A program made the translations under genes and the position numbers. The notes beneath the pieces are model-generated. The model worked only from the letters and a program-made list of their open reading frames with translations. It was not told where the DNA came from and made no database searches. Below, piece by piece: positions 9,224 through 18,158 of a DNA stretch of 57,100 nucleotides. Numbering within the stretch: the first letter of the stretch is position 1; each line of letters opens with the position of its first letter. The stretch comes from Spirochaetia bacterium (GTDB taxonomy: Bacteria > Spirochaetota > Leptospiria > Leptospirales > Leptonemataceae), in NCBI GenBank assembly GCA_009885105.1, contig VFLI01000079.1, positions 1-57,100 on the forward strand, in the 5' to 3' direction.

Positions 9224-10672
9224 TCAGGATTTTTTGGGAACGGACATCAGGTATCTGTGAACCTGCTCGGCGCATTTGCGTCCCTCCGAGATAGCCCAGA
9301 CAATCAGCGACTGCCCGCGCCGGACATCGCCGCAGGCATAGACACCGGGAACGGATGTCTCAAACGCGCCTGCATGCGTGCCGAAAGAAGCCTTCACATT
9401 CCCGCGGTTGTCCAGTTCCATTCCCGCCGATGTCAGCTCGTCGAGCAGGCCCTTCTTGACCGGCTTGACAAATCCCATGGCCAGCAGAACCAGATCCGCA
9501 GGCCATTCGAATTCACTTCCAGGAATTGGAACAACTTTATTGTTTTCCATTTTAACAAAATTTCCATAAATCGCCGTCACTTCGCCTTTGCTGTTTCCTT
9601 TAAATCCCAGAGTGTTGACGCCCCATTTTCTGATGGCGCCCTCTTCATGACTGGTCGAAGTACGCAGCATTTTGGGATACATGGGCCAGGGCGTCGAATC
9701 AGAACGCTCTCTGGGGGGCTCTTCAAAAATTTCAATCTGTGTCACTGATTTCGCCCTGTGCCTGTTCGATGTTCCCACACAGTCCGATCCGGTGTCGCCG
9801 CCGCCGATAACTATAACATCCTTCCCGCTGGCGATAATCTGATCGTTCACTTTATCACCGGCATTGACGCGGTTCTGAGGTATCAAAAATTCCAGAGCCA
9901 GATAGATTCCTTTCAATTCACGCCCCGGAATTGCAAGATCGCGTCCTTCTTCGCAGCCGCAGGCAAGGATCACTGCGTTATTTTCTGATCGCAGCTGAGA
10001 TGCCGATATGTCTTTGCCGACGCACACGCCGGTTTTGAATACGACACCTTCCATTTTCATCTGCTCGATCCGCCGGTCGATGTGCAGTTTGTCCATCTTG
10101 AAATCCGGAATTCCGTATCTCAAGAGACCGCCGATTCTGTCATTTTTTTCATAGACAACTACACTGTGGCCGGCCCGCGCCAGCTGCTGCGCACAGGCCA
10201 GACCTGACGGTCCGGATCCAATAATAGCCGCTCTTTTTCCTGTCTGCCGTGGAGCCGGTTTTGGTTCCACCCAGCCTTCTCTGAAACCGTGATCGATTAT
10301 GGTTCTCTCAATGGATTTTATTGCCACAGGAGGATCAATCAATCCCAGCACACATGAGCTTTCGCATGGCGCCGGACAGAGACGTCCTGTAAACTCGGGA
10401 AAATTGTTTGTGGAGTGCAGAACCTGCAGCGCCTCTTTCCAGCGTCTGCGGAAAACCATATCGTTGAATTCCGGAATCAGATTGTCCACCGGACATCCTG
10501 TATCGCCGTGACAGAAAGGCACTCCGCAGTCCATGCATCGCGCGCCCTGAAAACGTCCGGTTTCATCATCGAATGGGCGCTCGAATTCTCTGTAATTGCG
10601 GACGCGCGCTTCTACCGTATCCACGGAGAGCGCCGATCGTCGATAGTCCATAAATCCTGTAATTTTACCCAT
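9224..10672 (-). CDS. gltD: Glutamate synthase (NADPH) small subunit
   Basis: 482 aa, the usual length. It passes electrons from NADPH through FAD and iron-sulfur clusters to GltB. The N-terminus carries two cysteine clusters (CMDCGVPFCHGDTGCP and CPAPCESSC). FAD binding is marked by GSGPSGLACAQQLA, NADPH binding by IGGGDTGSDCVG, and the end by GVYACGDVRRGQSL. The ATG lies inside the last codons of gltB: the two genes overlap by 8 bases (ATGGGTAA), so translation is probably coupled and the subunits made in equal amounts. Confidence 0.97.
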   Translation of the reverse strand: MGKITGFMDYRRSALSVDTVEARVRNYREFERPFDDETGRFQGARCMDCGVPFCHGDTGCPVDNLIPEFNDMVFRRRWKEALQVLHSTNNFPEFTGRLCPAPCESSCVLGLIDPPVAIKSIERTIIDHGFREGWVEPKPAPRQTGKRAAIIGSGPSGLACAQQLARAGHSVVVYEKNDRIGGLLRYGIPDFKMDKLHIDRRIEQMKMEGVVFKTGVCVGKDISASQLRSENNAVILACGCEEGRDLAIPGRELKGIYLALEFLIPQNRVNAGDKVNDQIIASGKDVIVIGGGDTGSDCVGTSNRHRAKSVTQIEIFEEPPRERSDSTPWPMYPKMLRTSTSHEEGAIRKWGVNTLGFKGNSKGEVTAIYGNFVKMENNKVVPIPGSEFEWPADLVLLAMGFVKPVKKGLLDELTSAGMELDNRGNVKASFGTHAGAFETSVPGVYACGDVRRGQSLIVWAISEGRKCAEQVHRYLMSVPKKS

Positions 10673-13600
10673 GAGCTGTCACCTTCTCGTCTTCCATCTC
10701 GAGAGCCTTTTCCTCTTCCAGTTTTGCCATGGCGAGTTTGTAGTCTCCTGGTATTATTTTCCAGAAATTCAATTTCTGATTTTCCCAATCTTTCAAAAGC
10801 GACTGGGCGCGGGGTGAACCCGTATATTCAAAATGCCTGGTGATCAAATGGAGAACCTCATCCGCATCCGACGTTTCCGTCATTTCTTCCATATCAACCA
10901 TGCCCTGATTCAGCATTCGTGGGAACTCTTTATCCGGATCCCAGACAAAGGCGATGCCGCCGGACATGCCCGCGGCGAAGTTCCGGCCGGTCTGTCCGAT
11001 GACCACGACCCGGCCTCCCGTCATATATTCGCATCCGTGATCTCCCACGCCTTCAACGACGGCCTTCGCGCCGGAATTCCGCACACAGAACCGCTCCCCG
11101 GCAATGCCGTTGAAATAAGCTTCTCCCGAGGTCGCGCCGTAGAGCGCCGTGTTCCCGATGATAATATTTCTGGAGGGATCGAAAATCGTCTTCTCCGGCA
11201 CATGTGCAATCAGGCGTCCTCCTGAAAGGCCCTTGCCGACATAATCGTTTCCCTGGCCGATCAGCCTCAGATTGATTCCTTTGCTCAGAAAAGCCCCGAA
11301 GCTCTGGCCGGCCATACCCGACATGGTTATATCGATGCACCCGTCGGGCAGTCCGTCTTCGCCGTATCTTCTTGCAACCTCTCCCGACAGCATGGATCCG
11401 ACCGCGCGATTTGTATTTTTGACTGGAAGCTCGATCTTCACCTTTTTCTTTGAATCGAGCGCGGTCCGCGAAAGTTCGATCAACTGATTGTCGATCTGCA
11501 GTTCCAGCTCGTGATTCTGATTTTTGGTGTGGTACAGGTCCGTTGGAAAAACAGGCAGCACTCTCGCCAGAACTTTAGTAAAATCCAGACCGCGCGCTTT
11601 TGTATTCTGCGGTTTTACCGGTACTATTTTTTCGACCTGTCCTATCATCTCGTTGAAAGACCGAAATCCAAGGGCCGCCATATATTCTCGCACTTCCTGC
11701 GCGATGAACATCATAAAATTCACGACGTATTCAGGTTTGCCCGTATATTTTTTTCGAAGAACCGGATCCTGCGTCGCCACGCCGACCGGACAGGTGTTCA
11801 GGTGGCACTTTCGCATCATGATGCATCCCTGAGTGATCAGTGGACCTGTTGCAAAACCAAATTCATCCGCGCCCAGAAGCGCACCGATCACCACATCGCG
11901 GCCGGTCAGCAGTTTGCCGTCCGTGGCCAGAACCACTCTGTCCCGCAGGCCGTTGATGACAAGAGTCTGATGAGTTTCCGAAAGACCGAGCTCCCAGGGT
12001 GTTCCGGCATGGTGAATCGAAGAAATTGGACTGGCGCCCGTGCCGCCTTCAAAACCGCTGATCAGGATGTGATCCGCACGCCCTTTAGCGACGCCCGCTG
12101 CCACGGTTCCCACGCCCACTTCTGAAACCAATTTGACGCTCACTCGCGCCTTTGGATTCACATTTTTCAGATCAAAAATGAGCTGTTTCAAATCTTCGAT
12201 CGAATAAATATCGTGATGAGGCGGCGGACTGATGAGCGTGACACCCGGCGTGCTGAAACGAAGTTTCGCAATATACCTGTCCACTTTATGACCGGGAAGC
12301 TGACCGCCTTCTCCAGGCTTCGCGCCCTGTGCCATTTTAATCTGCAGATCATCCGCGTTTACCAGATAATTTGATGTGACGCCAAACCGCGCGGATGCCA
12401 CCTGTTTGATGGCCGACCGCATGCTATCGCCGTTTTCCAGCGGCTTGAACCGCACAGGATCTTCGCCGCCTTCCCCGGTATTTGATTTTCCGCCTATTCT
12501 ATTCATGGCAATCGCAAGGGATGTGTGAGCTTCCCAGGAAATGGATCCGAAACTCATGGCGCCTGTGGAAAATCTTTTCAATATTTCTGCAACCGGCTCC
12601 ACCTCATCAATCGGAACAGCCGTTCCATTCGTATCCAGTTCAAAAAGACTTCGCAGAGTCACATGTTTGCGGTTCTGCCCGTCAATCATGGCGCTGAATT
12701 CTTTGTACAGCTCGTAGCTGTTTTCACGCGTCGCCTGCTGCAGCTTGTGGATCGTCATCGGCGACCAGAGGTGTTCCTCGCCGGTTTTTCTGTAATGATG
12801 CAGTCCCCCGGTGTCCAGTATACCCGCCCAGAAAAGCGGATCGTAAGCGCAGGAATGCCGGCGGATCGTCTCCTCTTCCAGCATCTCCAAACTGAGGCCC
12901 TCAACTCGAGTCGCCGTGCCTGTGAAATACAGATTCACCAGTTCCGAATCGAGCCCCACCGCTTCAAAAATCTGGGCCCCGCAGTATGACTGCAGAGTGC
13001 TGATGCCCATCTTGCTGAAAATTTTGAACAGTCCCTTGCCAATCGCCTTGATATAATTCTTGTTTCCTTCCGAAGAGCTTTTCAGCTCCGGCAGGTAACC
13101 TTCTTTGTACAGGTCCGCCAGCGATTCAAATGCCAGATATGGATTGATCGCATTGGCGCCATAGCCGCACAGAAGGGCGAAGTGAGAAACCTCTCGCACC
13201 TCCGCGCTTTCAATAATGAGTCCCGTTTTAGTGCGCAGACCGGCTCGTATCAAGAAATGGTGCACTGCCGCCACGGCGAGAAGACTGGGTATCGCGGCGA
13301 GGTTGGGCGCCACGCCTCTGTCGGAAAGAATGATCAGATTGTGTCCCTTGCGCACCGCATCGGCTGCCAGATCGCAGACCACGTCCAGCCGGTTTCTCAT
13401 AGCGTGCTTTTCAAAAGGATCAAACATGATGTTGATCGTGATCGATGTGAAATGACCGCGTGAAATATTGCGGATTTTTTCCAGGTCATGGTTTGTCAGA
13501 ACCGGATGCTCCAGTTCCAGCCGGTGCGCATGCTGCGGCGTTTCATCCAGCAGATTTCCTTCCGGACCGATATACGTTGTGAGCTCCATCACCAGCTCTT

Positions 13601-15224
13601 CGCGAATAGCATCCACAGGAGGATTTGTCACCTGAGCAAACTGCTGTTTGAAATACCGAAACAGAGGCTGGGACTTTTCCGAAAGGACCGCCAGGGCTGA
13701 ATCCACACCCATGGAACCGATCGTTTCCTCCCCGTTCACGGCCATCGGGCGCATGATCTGGAAGAGATCCTCTGTCGTGTAACCAAAGGCTCGCTGCCGT
13801 TCCAGAATCGTCGAGTGATCCGGCTGATGAACGAAGGCGGGGTCCGGCAGCATGGAAAGCCGAATCATATTATCTTCCACCCATTGTTTGTAAGGCTGCT
13901 GGGCCACGATCTGTTTTTTTATTTCATCATCGTCCACAATTCTGCCAAGGCGCAGATCGATCAGGAGCATTTTTCCCGGACGCAGCCTTCCGGAAGCAAC
14001 AATTCTTTCCGGTTCAATCGGCACGCTGCCGACTTCTGATCCCATGATTACCAGATCGTCGTCTGTAACAATATAACGCGCGGGGCGAAGACCGTTGCGG
14101 TCCAGTGTAGCGCCGATCACAACGCCGTCTGTGAAAGCGATGGCAGCCGGTCCGTCCCAGGGCTCCATCATCGTCGCATGATATTCATAAAAAGCTCTGC
14201 GGTCCGGATCCATCATATCGTTTTTCGACCAGGCTTCCGGCACCATCATCATGATAGCGTGAGGAAGACTCCTTCCTGCCATATACAGAAGTTCAAGCAC
14301 CGTGTCAAAGGTGGCCGTGTCGCTCTGACCTTCCATGATAATGGGAAGCATACGCTTCAAATCTTTTCCATAATACGGCGATTCCATCACCATCTGACGC
14401 GCAGCCATCCAGTTCATATTTCCGCGCAGCGTGTTGATTTCTCCATTGTGAGCGATCTGCCTGTACGGATGCGCGAGATCCCAGGTCGGAAAGGTGTTGG
14501 TTGAAAATCTTGTGTGATGGAGCGCCAGGGCCGAAACCATATCCGGCGCGGACAGGTCCGGATAAAAGTCCTGCAGCTGATTTCCCAGAAGCATTCCTTT
14601 ATACACGATGGTGCGCGAAGAAAAAGAAGCCACGTAGTATTTTCCCCGGTCGAGTTTGTACTCCGCGCGAATGCGGCGGTCGATGACCCGGCGGATCAGG
14701 TAGAGCTTTCTTTCAAAATCATCCGGAGTTTTAATATCCGCTGATGCCCCCATGAAACATTGACGGAAAAACGGCAGACTGCGGCGGGCGCCCTCGCCCG
14801 GAACTTCCGGATTGATGGGAACATCGCGCCAGCCCAGGAATTTGCATCCTTCGTCAACAACAACTTTTTCAATGATATTCTCCACCGCCTTGCGGATTGC
14901 CAGGTTGACCGGCAGATAGATGAAACCCACGGCGTAGCGGCCGGCCGGCGGCAGCTCGAATTTAAGCAGCTCTGTAACTCGGCGCAGGAATTCATCCGGC
15001 ATCTGGATCAGTATTCCGGCTCCGTCTCCGGTGCGCGGGTCCGCGCCGACAGCTCCGCGGTGTTCCAGATTGCACATGGAGGCCAGACCCAGCTCAACAA
15101 TTTTCCGGGTCCTGCGGCCCTTTGTATCCACAACAAATCCGACACCGCAGGAGTCTTTTTCATAGTCCGGGCTGTACATGCCCTGGGGGCCGATATTCCA
15201 GTCTATTGCATCTTTTGTTTCCAT
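10665..15224 (-). CDS. gltB: Glutamate synthase (NADPH) large subunit
   Basis: 1519 aa from ATG at 15224, normal for GltB. It makes two glutamates from glutamine and 2-oxoglutarate. The N-terminal Ntn amidotransferase has its nucleophile at Cys26 (DSCGVGF), to be exposed by removal of a short propeptide. The FMN-binding synthase domain spans about 820-1190, with the 3Fe-4S cysteines near 1138 (CHLNTCPVG). A GXGXG beta-helix domain follows to about 1480. The frame is open upstream to 15509, but that part has no family similarity and the family N-terminus fits ATG 15224. A hairpin lies between 15235 and 15287 (separate entry). Confidence 0.97.
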   Translation of the reverse strand: METKDAIDWNIGPQGMYSPDYEKDSCGVGFVVDTKGRRTRKIVELGLASMCNLEHRGAVGADPRTGDGAGILIQMPDEFLRRVTELLKFELPPAGRYAVGFIYLPVNLAIRKAVENIIEKVVVDEGCKFLGWRDVPINPEVPGEGARRSLPFFRQCFMGASADIKTPDDFERKLYLIRRVIDRRIRAEYKLDRGKYYVASFSSRTIVYKGMLLGNQLQDFYPDLSAPDMVSALALHHTRFSTNTFPTWDLAHPYRQIAHNGEINTLRGNMNWMAARQMVMESPYYGKDLKRMLPIIMEGQSDTATFDTVLELLYMAGRSLPHAIMMMVPEAWSKNDMMDPDRRAFYEYHATMMEPWDGPAAIAFTDGVVIGATLDRNGLRPARYIVTDDDLVIMGSEVGSVPIEPERIVASGRLRPGKMLLIDLRLGRIVDDDEIKKQIVAQQPYKQWVEDNMIRLSMLPDPAFVHQPDHSTILERQRAFGYTTEDLFQIMRPMAVNGEETIGSMGVDSALAVLSEKSQPLFRYFKQQFAQVTNPPVDAIREELVMELTTYIGPEGNLLDETPQHAHRLELEHPVLTNHDLEKIRNISRGHFTSITINIMFDPFEKHAMRNRLDVVCDLAADAVRKGHNLIILSDRGVAPNLAAIPSLLAVAAVHHFLIRAGLRTKTGLIIESAEVREVSHFALLCGYGANAINPYLAFESLADLYKEGYLPELKSSSEGNKNYIKAIGKGLFKIFSKMGISTLQSYCGAQIFEAVGLDSELVNLYFTGTATRVEGLSLEMLEEETIRRHSCAYDPLFWAGILDTGGLHHYRKTGEEHLWSPMTIHKLQQATRENSYELYKEFSAMIDGQNRKHVTLRSLFELDTNGTAVPIDEVEPVAEILKRFSTGAMSFGSISWEAHTSLAIAMNRIGGKSNTGEGGEDPVRFKPLENGDSMRSAIKQVASARFGVTSNYLVNADDLQIKMAQGAKPGEGGQLPGHKVDRYIAKLRFSTPGVTLISPPPHHDIYSIEDLKQLIFDLKNVNPKARVSVKLVSEVGVGTVAAGVAKGRADHILISGFEGGTGASPISSIHHAGTPWELGLSETHQTLVINGLRDRVVLATDGKLLTGRDVVIGALLGADEFGFATGPLITQGCIMMRKCHLNTCPVGVATQDPVLRKKYTGKPEYVVNFMMFIAQEVREYMAALGFRSFNEMIGQVEKIVPVKPQNTKARGLDFTKVLARVLPVFPTDLYHTKNQNHELELQIDNQLIELSRTALDSKKKVKIELPVKNTNRAVGSMLSGEVARRYGEDGLPDGCIDITMSGMAGQSFGAFLSKGINLRLIGQGNDYVGKGLSGGRLIAHVPEKTIFDPSRNIIIGNTALYGATSGEAYFNGIAGERFCVRNSGAKAVVEGVGDHGCEYMTGGRVVVIGQTGRNFAAGMSGGIAFVWDPDKEFPRMLNQGMVDMEEMTETSDADEVLHLITRHFEYTGSPRAQSLLKDWENQKLNFWKIIPGDYKLAMAKLEEEKALEMEDEKVTAHG

Positions 15225-15234
15225 AATATATACG

Positions 15235-15287
15235 CCCGTTTGAGGATCTCTGCCGCCAACCCCCGTGACCGAAAAAATTAAAACGGG
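15235..15287 (-). promoter_or_regulatory. Hairpin in the gltB leader
   Basis: CCCGTTT (15235-15241) and AAACGGG (15281-15287) form a perfect 7-bp stem ending 11 bases before the gltB ATG. No good Shine-Dalgarno is seen outside the stem; the purine-rich ACGGG is inside it. It could mask the ribosome site. No known riboswitch class is recognised. Confidence 0.3.
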
Positions 15288-15786
15288 TCTGTTTGTAAAT
15301 ATAAGAAAAATAGCCGATTGAGCAAAGTTTTTAAAGAAACCGAATTGCGGCGCACACAAAAAAGCCGCCCTGCCGGCCGGGATTTGAGCGCAGTTCACAG
15401 TATAAATCCGTTGGGACCCGGCACTGGCAGGACTTTCTTCAAATATGTCCTGAACGATTTGAATCGAAATTCCGGCCGATTTCTCTTCGTCAAAAGTTGC
15501 CGAGGTCAAAAAAAACCTGGCCTGCGGCGATTATCGCGACGGTCTAATGAGAATGGCGGCCGGGAATTCTAATGAGTCTTCATAAAAGCGAGAACAATCT
15601 TCAGGTCAAGAACGAGTGCTGGTCCTGGCGGAGAAGTCCGCCACGGCTTCGCGACCGTCGGAGCCAGGAATCCCGCCGAGCGAGAAGTGGACGATTCGAA
15701 GAAAGAGGTCATATTTAGATATCGCAGCTGGGTTGACCATATGTTCGGAGTATTTTTTTATAAAACAAGGGTAAGCCCTTGGTCTT
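15288..15786. other. Gene-free stretch between the SET gene and gltB; contains a nested inverted repeat
   Basis: No convincing gene. The main structure is at 15623-15669: an outer 7-bp stem (TCCTGGC/GCCAGGA) encloses either a perfect 7-bp GAAG-loop hairpin (TGGCGGA 15626-15632 with TCCGCCA 15637-15643) or a smaller ACGG/CCGT stem. It has no U-tract on either side. It may be an RNA element or the remains of a repeat. The AT-rich part at 15290-15330 probably holds the gltB promoter. Confidence 0.35.
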
Positions 15787-16326
15787 TCATTCTTTGTTCT
15801 TGATTTTGAGTTTTTGTTCCTCTTCCTCAAAGAATTTCTTCACTTCAGGATACTCCATGAAGTCATATACATAATTGGGTCCATAATCTACATATAACTC
15901 ATCACCGGCCCTGATCGGCTTGATGGAGTAAATTTCAGCATAGGGTGGTCCGCAAAGTTTGTTGAAACGCACATTCCGAAATGGAGCAGGCGCATAGTTA
16001 ATCTTTACAAAGATATTGCCACCCTGGGCTCCATCAATGTCAGTAATGCCGTCATTTTTCATTGCGCACGTCTCCAGCCCCATGACGTAATGCCATTTGT
16101 CTTTTGCCGCAAGTTCTAGATATTCTTTTTCATTGATGAGTTTGCCGCCGTAATATCCCAGAAGCACATCTTTTGGTATATCTTTGAGCGCAAAGACGCC
16201 CTGGCCTGCGCGGGGTATTCTGGAATTTCTCAATTCCAGATCTCTCTCAGAGTATGACCTGCAATTCGTGTGACACAATAGTAAAATGCAAGCTATAAGA
16301 AGAAATACGGGATGGAATTTCATCAT
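15787..16326 (-). CDS. SET-domain protein with export signal
   Basis: 179 aa. A signal-like N-terminus (basic MMKFH, then a hydrophobic run) leads to two cysteines in LLLCHTNC; the second could be a lipid-attachment site, although H at -3 is not typical. The rest is a compact SET domain: GQGVFALKDI, LLGYYGGKLI, a KINY segment in place of the usual N-H motif, and the closing DELYVDYG. SET proteins transfer methyl groups from SAM to lysines. An exported SET protein is odd because SAM is cytoplasmic. The ATG pair at 16326/16323 is the natural start. Nothing nearby points to a substrate. Confidence 0.8.
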   Translation of the reverse strand: MMKFHPVFLLIACILLLCHTNCRSYSERDLELRNSRIPRAGQGVFALKDIPKDVLLGYYGGKLINEKEYLELAAKDKWHYVMGLETCAMKNDGITDIDGAQGGNIFVKINYAPAPFRNVRFNKLCGPPYAEIYSIKPIRAGDELYVDYGPNYVYDFMEYPEVKKFFEEEEQKLKIKNKE

Positions 16327-16483
16327 TTATACGTACCCGCAGATTTACATACGTTTGACAAGGAAAATAGTCATCCAACCCGGTCACAGAATCGGCGCAC
16401 TTTCCTGGAACAACAAAATATACTTGACATTCGCGGTTGGGCGTTCCTGGCTACCCACTATACACCATAGGAGATCTAACGCA

Positions 16484-16762
16484 ATGAGAAAGATGAACCG
16501 TTTTTTAGCATACATTCTCGCGCTGTCCCTCTTCGCCGGGATCGCGACCGGAGCCGGAGCGCAAGCCCCCCTCATCGACATCAACAGCGCCACCAAACAG
16601 CAGCTCATGACCCTGCCCGGAATCGGCGACGCTTACGCGGCAAAGATCATCGCCGGGCGTCCCTACCGCAACAAGATCGAATTGAAACAGAACATCATCA
16701 TCCCTGCGGCGACCTACGATCGAATTGCCGACAAAATCATGGCCAGGCAGGGGAAGAAGTAA
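16484..16762 (+). CDS. Exported helix-hairpin-helix protein (ComEA-like DNA-binding domain)
   Basis: 92 aa. A signal peptide ends around GAGAQA (about residue 27). The mature part is one helix-hairpin-helix unit: IDINSATKQQL then LPGIGDAYAAKII, as in the DNA-binding end of ComEA. It could bind DNA outside the inner membrane, for example in uptake or biofilm DNA. The start is fixed by TAGGAGAT, 8-15 bases before ATG 16484. The gene reads GC-rich with many C-ending codons, unlike its AT-richer flanks, and has its own terminator at 16930, so it may have been acquired. No other competence genes are nearby. Confidence 0.8.
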   Translation: MRKMNRFLAYILALSLFAGIATGAGAQAPLIDINSATKQQLMTLPGIGDAYAAKIIAGRPYRNKIELKQNIIIPAATYDRIADKIMARQGKK

Positions 16763-16766
16763 AGGC

Positions 16767-16785
16767 GCCGTCACTCCGTGACGGC
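16767..16785 (+). repeat. Perfect 8-bp hairpin just after the helix-hairpin-helix gene
   Basis: GCCGTCAC (16767-16774), loop TCC, GTGACGGC (16778-16785), four bases after the stop codon. No T-tract follows, so it is more likely an mRNA 3'-end stabiliser or a Rho-dependent site than a terminator by itself. Confidence 0.45.
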
Positions 16786-16929
16786 ATGCCGGAACAAGTC
16801 GTGGCTCGGCATGGAGCGCATCTCACAATGGACGCCACGGTGTCGGAGAGAGTCTGGCGTTTGATTTCAAACCGACGGCAGCGCCCTTCCTTCCCTAAGC
16901 GTCACAGTTGAGAGCGGAACACATTCCTG

Positions 16930-16955
16930 CGAAGCGTTGCAACCGCTTCGTTTTT
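16930..16955 (+). terminator. Strong Rho-independent terminator
   Basis: CGAAGCG (16930-16936), loop TTGCAAC, CGCTTCG (16944-16950), followed at once by TTTTTCTCTTT. This is the clearest terminator in the window. It ends transcription from the helix-hairpin-helix gene, leaving a 3' untranslated region of about 190 bases. Confidence 0.85.
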
Positions 16956-17301
16956 CTCTTTCTGGTTCCTGTACCGGCCGCATCTGGCGCCATGAATCCA
17001 GGGAGAATGACATGCTGAAGGATCTGAATCTTTTACTGATCGATTAGAGTCCCTGTAATTAATACAGACCTTCTTTCCCGAATGATATTTAAGCCCCCGG
17101 CCATACAGAGTCTCCCGGGCATCCCGCCAGCATCCGGCAGTATCACCAATATACGAGATTACCGGCGATTTTTCAGATTAACTCCAAACATCCAAAACTT
17201 CACAGGACAATGTCGTTATTGTTAATTTTTTTTACATATTTTCTTCATGTTATATTTCTTTTGCGATATTGTATCCAGCGGCATGTCCAGCCGCGCCGGG
17301 G
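16956..17301. other. Intergenic stretch with one copy of a 41-bp direct repeat
   Basis: No gene recognised. An 11-codon frame at 17012 (MLKDLNLLLID) with a GGGAGAA upstream may be the start of a lost gene. The copy of the direct repeat at 17106-17146 is listed separately. Confidence 0.4.
17106..17146 (+). repeat. 41-bp direct repeat, copy 1
   Basis: Matches 18417-18457 at 39 of 41 positions, same orientation; the shared core begins CAGAGTCTCCCGG and ends in TATCAC. The two copies bracket the VapBC pair and the WG-repeat remnant. Confidence 0.75.
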
Positions 17302-17703
17302 TTATTCCAGTACGAAGCTTCCAGAAATATTTTTATCAAAAGTCGTAAGGACCGCTTTATTTGACTTAGCAAGCCTGGCAAGATGGCCATCGGTTGTTTG
17401 TTTTCCGGTCTTTACCCAGCGTGGCAGACGTTCGATATCCAAATTGTCAGGTATGAAGACAAAAGGAGGGCGTTTGCTTTTTTTCAATCTTGCCAGCAGC
17501 GCGACAGCGTCTTTGACGTTGATGTTGTAATCCCTGATTTGAGAGAGCACACGAACAAAACCTAATTCTGTGATCGGTGTTGTTGCAAGAATTGTATCAC
17601 CTTTCGGTATCTGTCGGCTGACCCAGGAGCTGATTCGGCCGTGAAATTCATGCTCCAGAAAGCCCAGAGCTATCAGCGCATTGACATCCAGCAGATAAAT
17701 CAT
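17302..17703 (-). CDS. vapC: VapC-type PIN-domain ribonuclease toxin
   Basis: 133 aa PIN-domain protein. The first acidic residue is D6 in MIYLLDVNALIAL; E46 lies in PITELGFVRV, and a late pair of acidic positions is in TTDGHLARLA and LTTFDKNISG. It would cleave structured RNA. The start codon overlaps the vapB stop by four bases (ATGA, 17700-17703), the typical arrangement. The module lies between two 41-bp direct repeats. Confidence 0.88.
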   Translation of the reverse strand: MIYLLDVNALIALGFLEHEFHGRISSWVSRQIPKGDTILATTPITELGFVRVLSQIRDYNINVKDAVALLARLKKSKRPPFVFIPDNLDIERLPRWVKTGKQTTDGHLARLAKSNKAVLTTFDKNISGSFVLE

Positions 17704-17957
17704 GGAAAATCAGAGAGAATACTTTCCACCGTACTGCTTTTAAGCGGCACCGCCTTTTTTCCGGCGCTGAGCGCCGGAAGTCCGGTAACAGGATCGAATT
17801 TAATTTTTGCTTTTTTGTGAGCGGGTTTCTCCGTACGCAGAAGTACCCATCCGTCACCCGGTTCAATATCCAGCGTATCACCCTCTTGAATTCCCAATCG
17901 GAATCTCAAAGGCGCCGGGAGTACGATCTGACCTTTTGAGGACACTACTGTTTTCAT
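17700..17957 (-). CDS. vapB: VapB-type antitoxin with AbrB/SpoVT DNA-binding fold
   Basis: 85 aa. The N-terminus is a swapped-hairpin AbrB domain: SSKGQIVLPAPLRFRLGI, then EGDTLDIEPGDGWVLLR. The C-terminus is the flexible toxin-binding tail. The expected job is to inhibit VapC and repress its own promoter. ATG 17957 is chosen; a TTG at 17966 is in frame but lies in the -10 region. There is no Shine-Dalgarno sequence, and the promoter and a perfect palindrome overlap the region just upstream (separate entry). Confidence 0.88.
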   Translation of the reverse strand: MKTVVSSKGQIVLPAPLRFRLGIQEGDTLDIEPGDGWVLLRTEKPAHKKAKIKFDPVTGLPALSAGKKAVPLKSSTVESILSDFP

Positions 17958-17994
17958 GTAAGACAATCTTACTTAAAAAGATTCTATTTGTCAA
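17958..17994 (-). promoter_or_regulatory. vapBC promoter with palindromic operator
   Basis: On the minus strand TTGACA (17994-17989), a 17-base spacer and TAAGAT (17971-17966) lie just upstream of the vapB ATG at 17957. A perfect 6+3+6 palindrome, GTAAGACAATCTTAC (17958-17972), covers the -10 box and the likely transcription start. This is where an autorepressor would bind. Confidence 0.6.
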
Positions 17995-18158
17995 TAAATA
18001 AAAACGATTTGATTCAATTGTTTCGATTCACCGGCTCGGTCCCCATATCCAGCTGCCGGTTAGATCGGTGCAACCGCAACGACCGGACCTTCTTGATCCG
18101 CGGCTTATTGGAATCAAATCATTCGGGCCGAGATCCCCTGGACTGAAAAATTCAAAAC

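Noticed and set aside
15606..15830. 74-codon minus-strand frame after the SET gene
   Set aside because: Overlaps the SET gene end, composition unlike a protein, and passes through the nested inverted repeat.
16786..16911. 41-codon frame after the helix-hairpin-helix gene
   Set aside because: No ribosome site, no recognisable sequence, inside the 3' region before a terminator; more likely untranslated.
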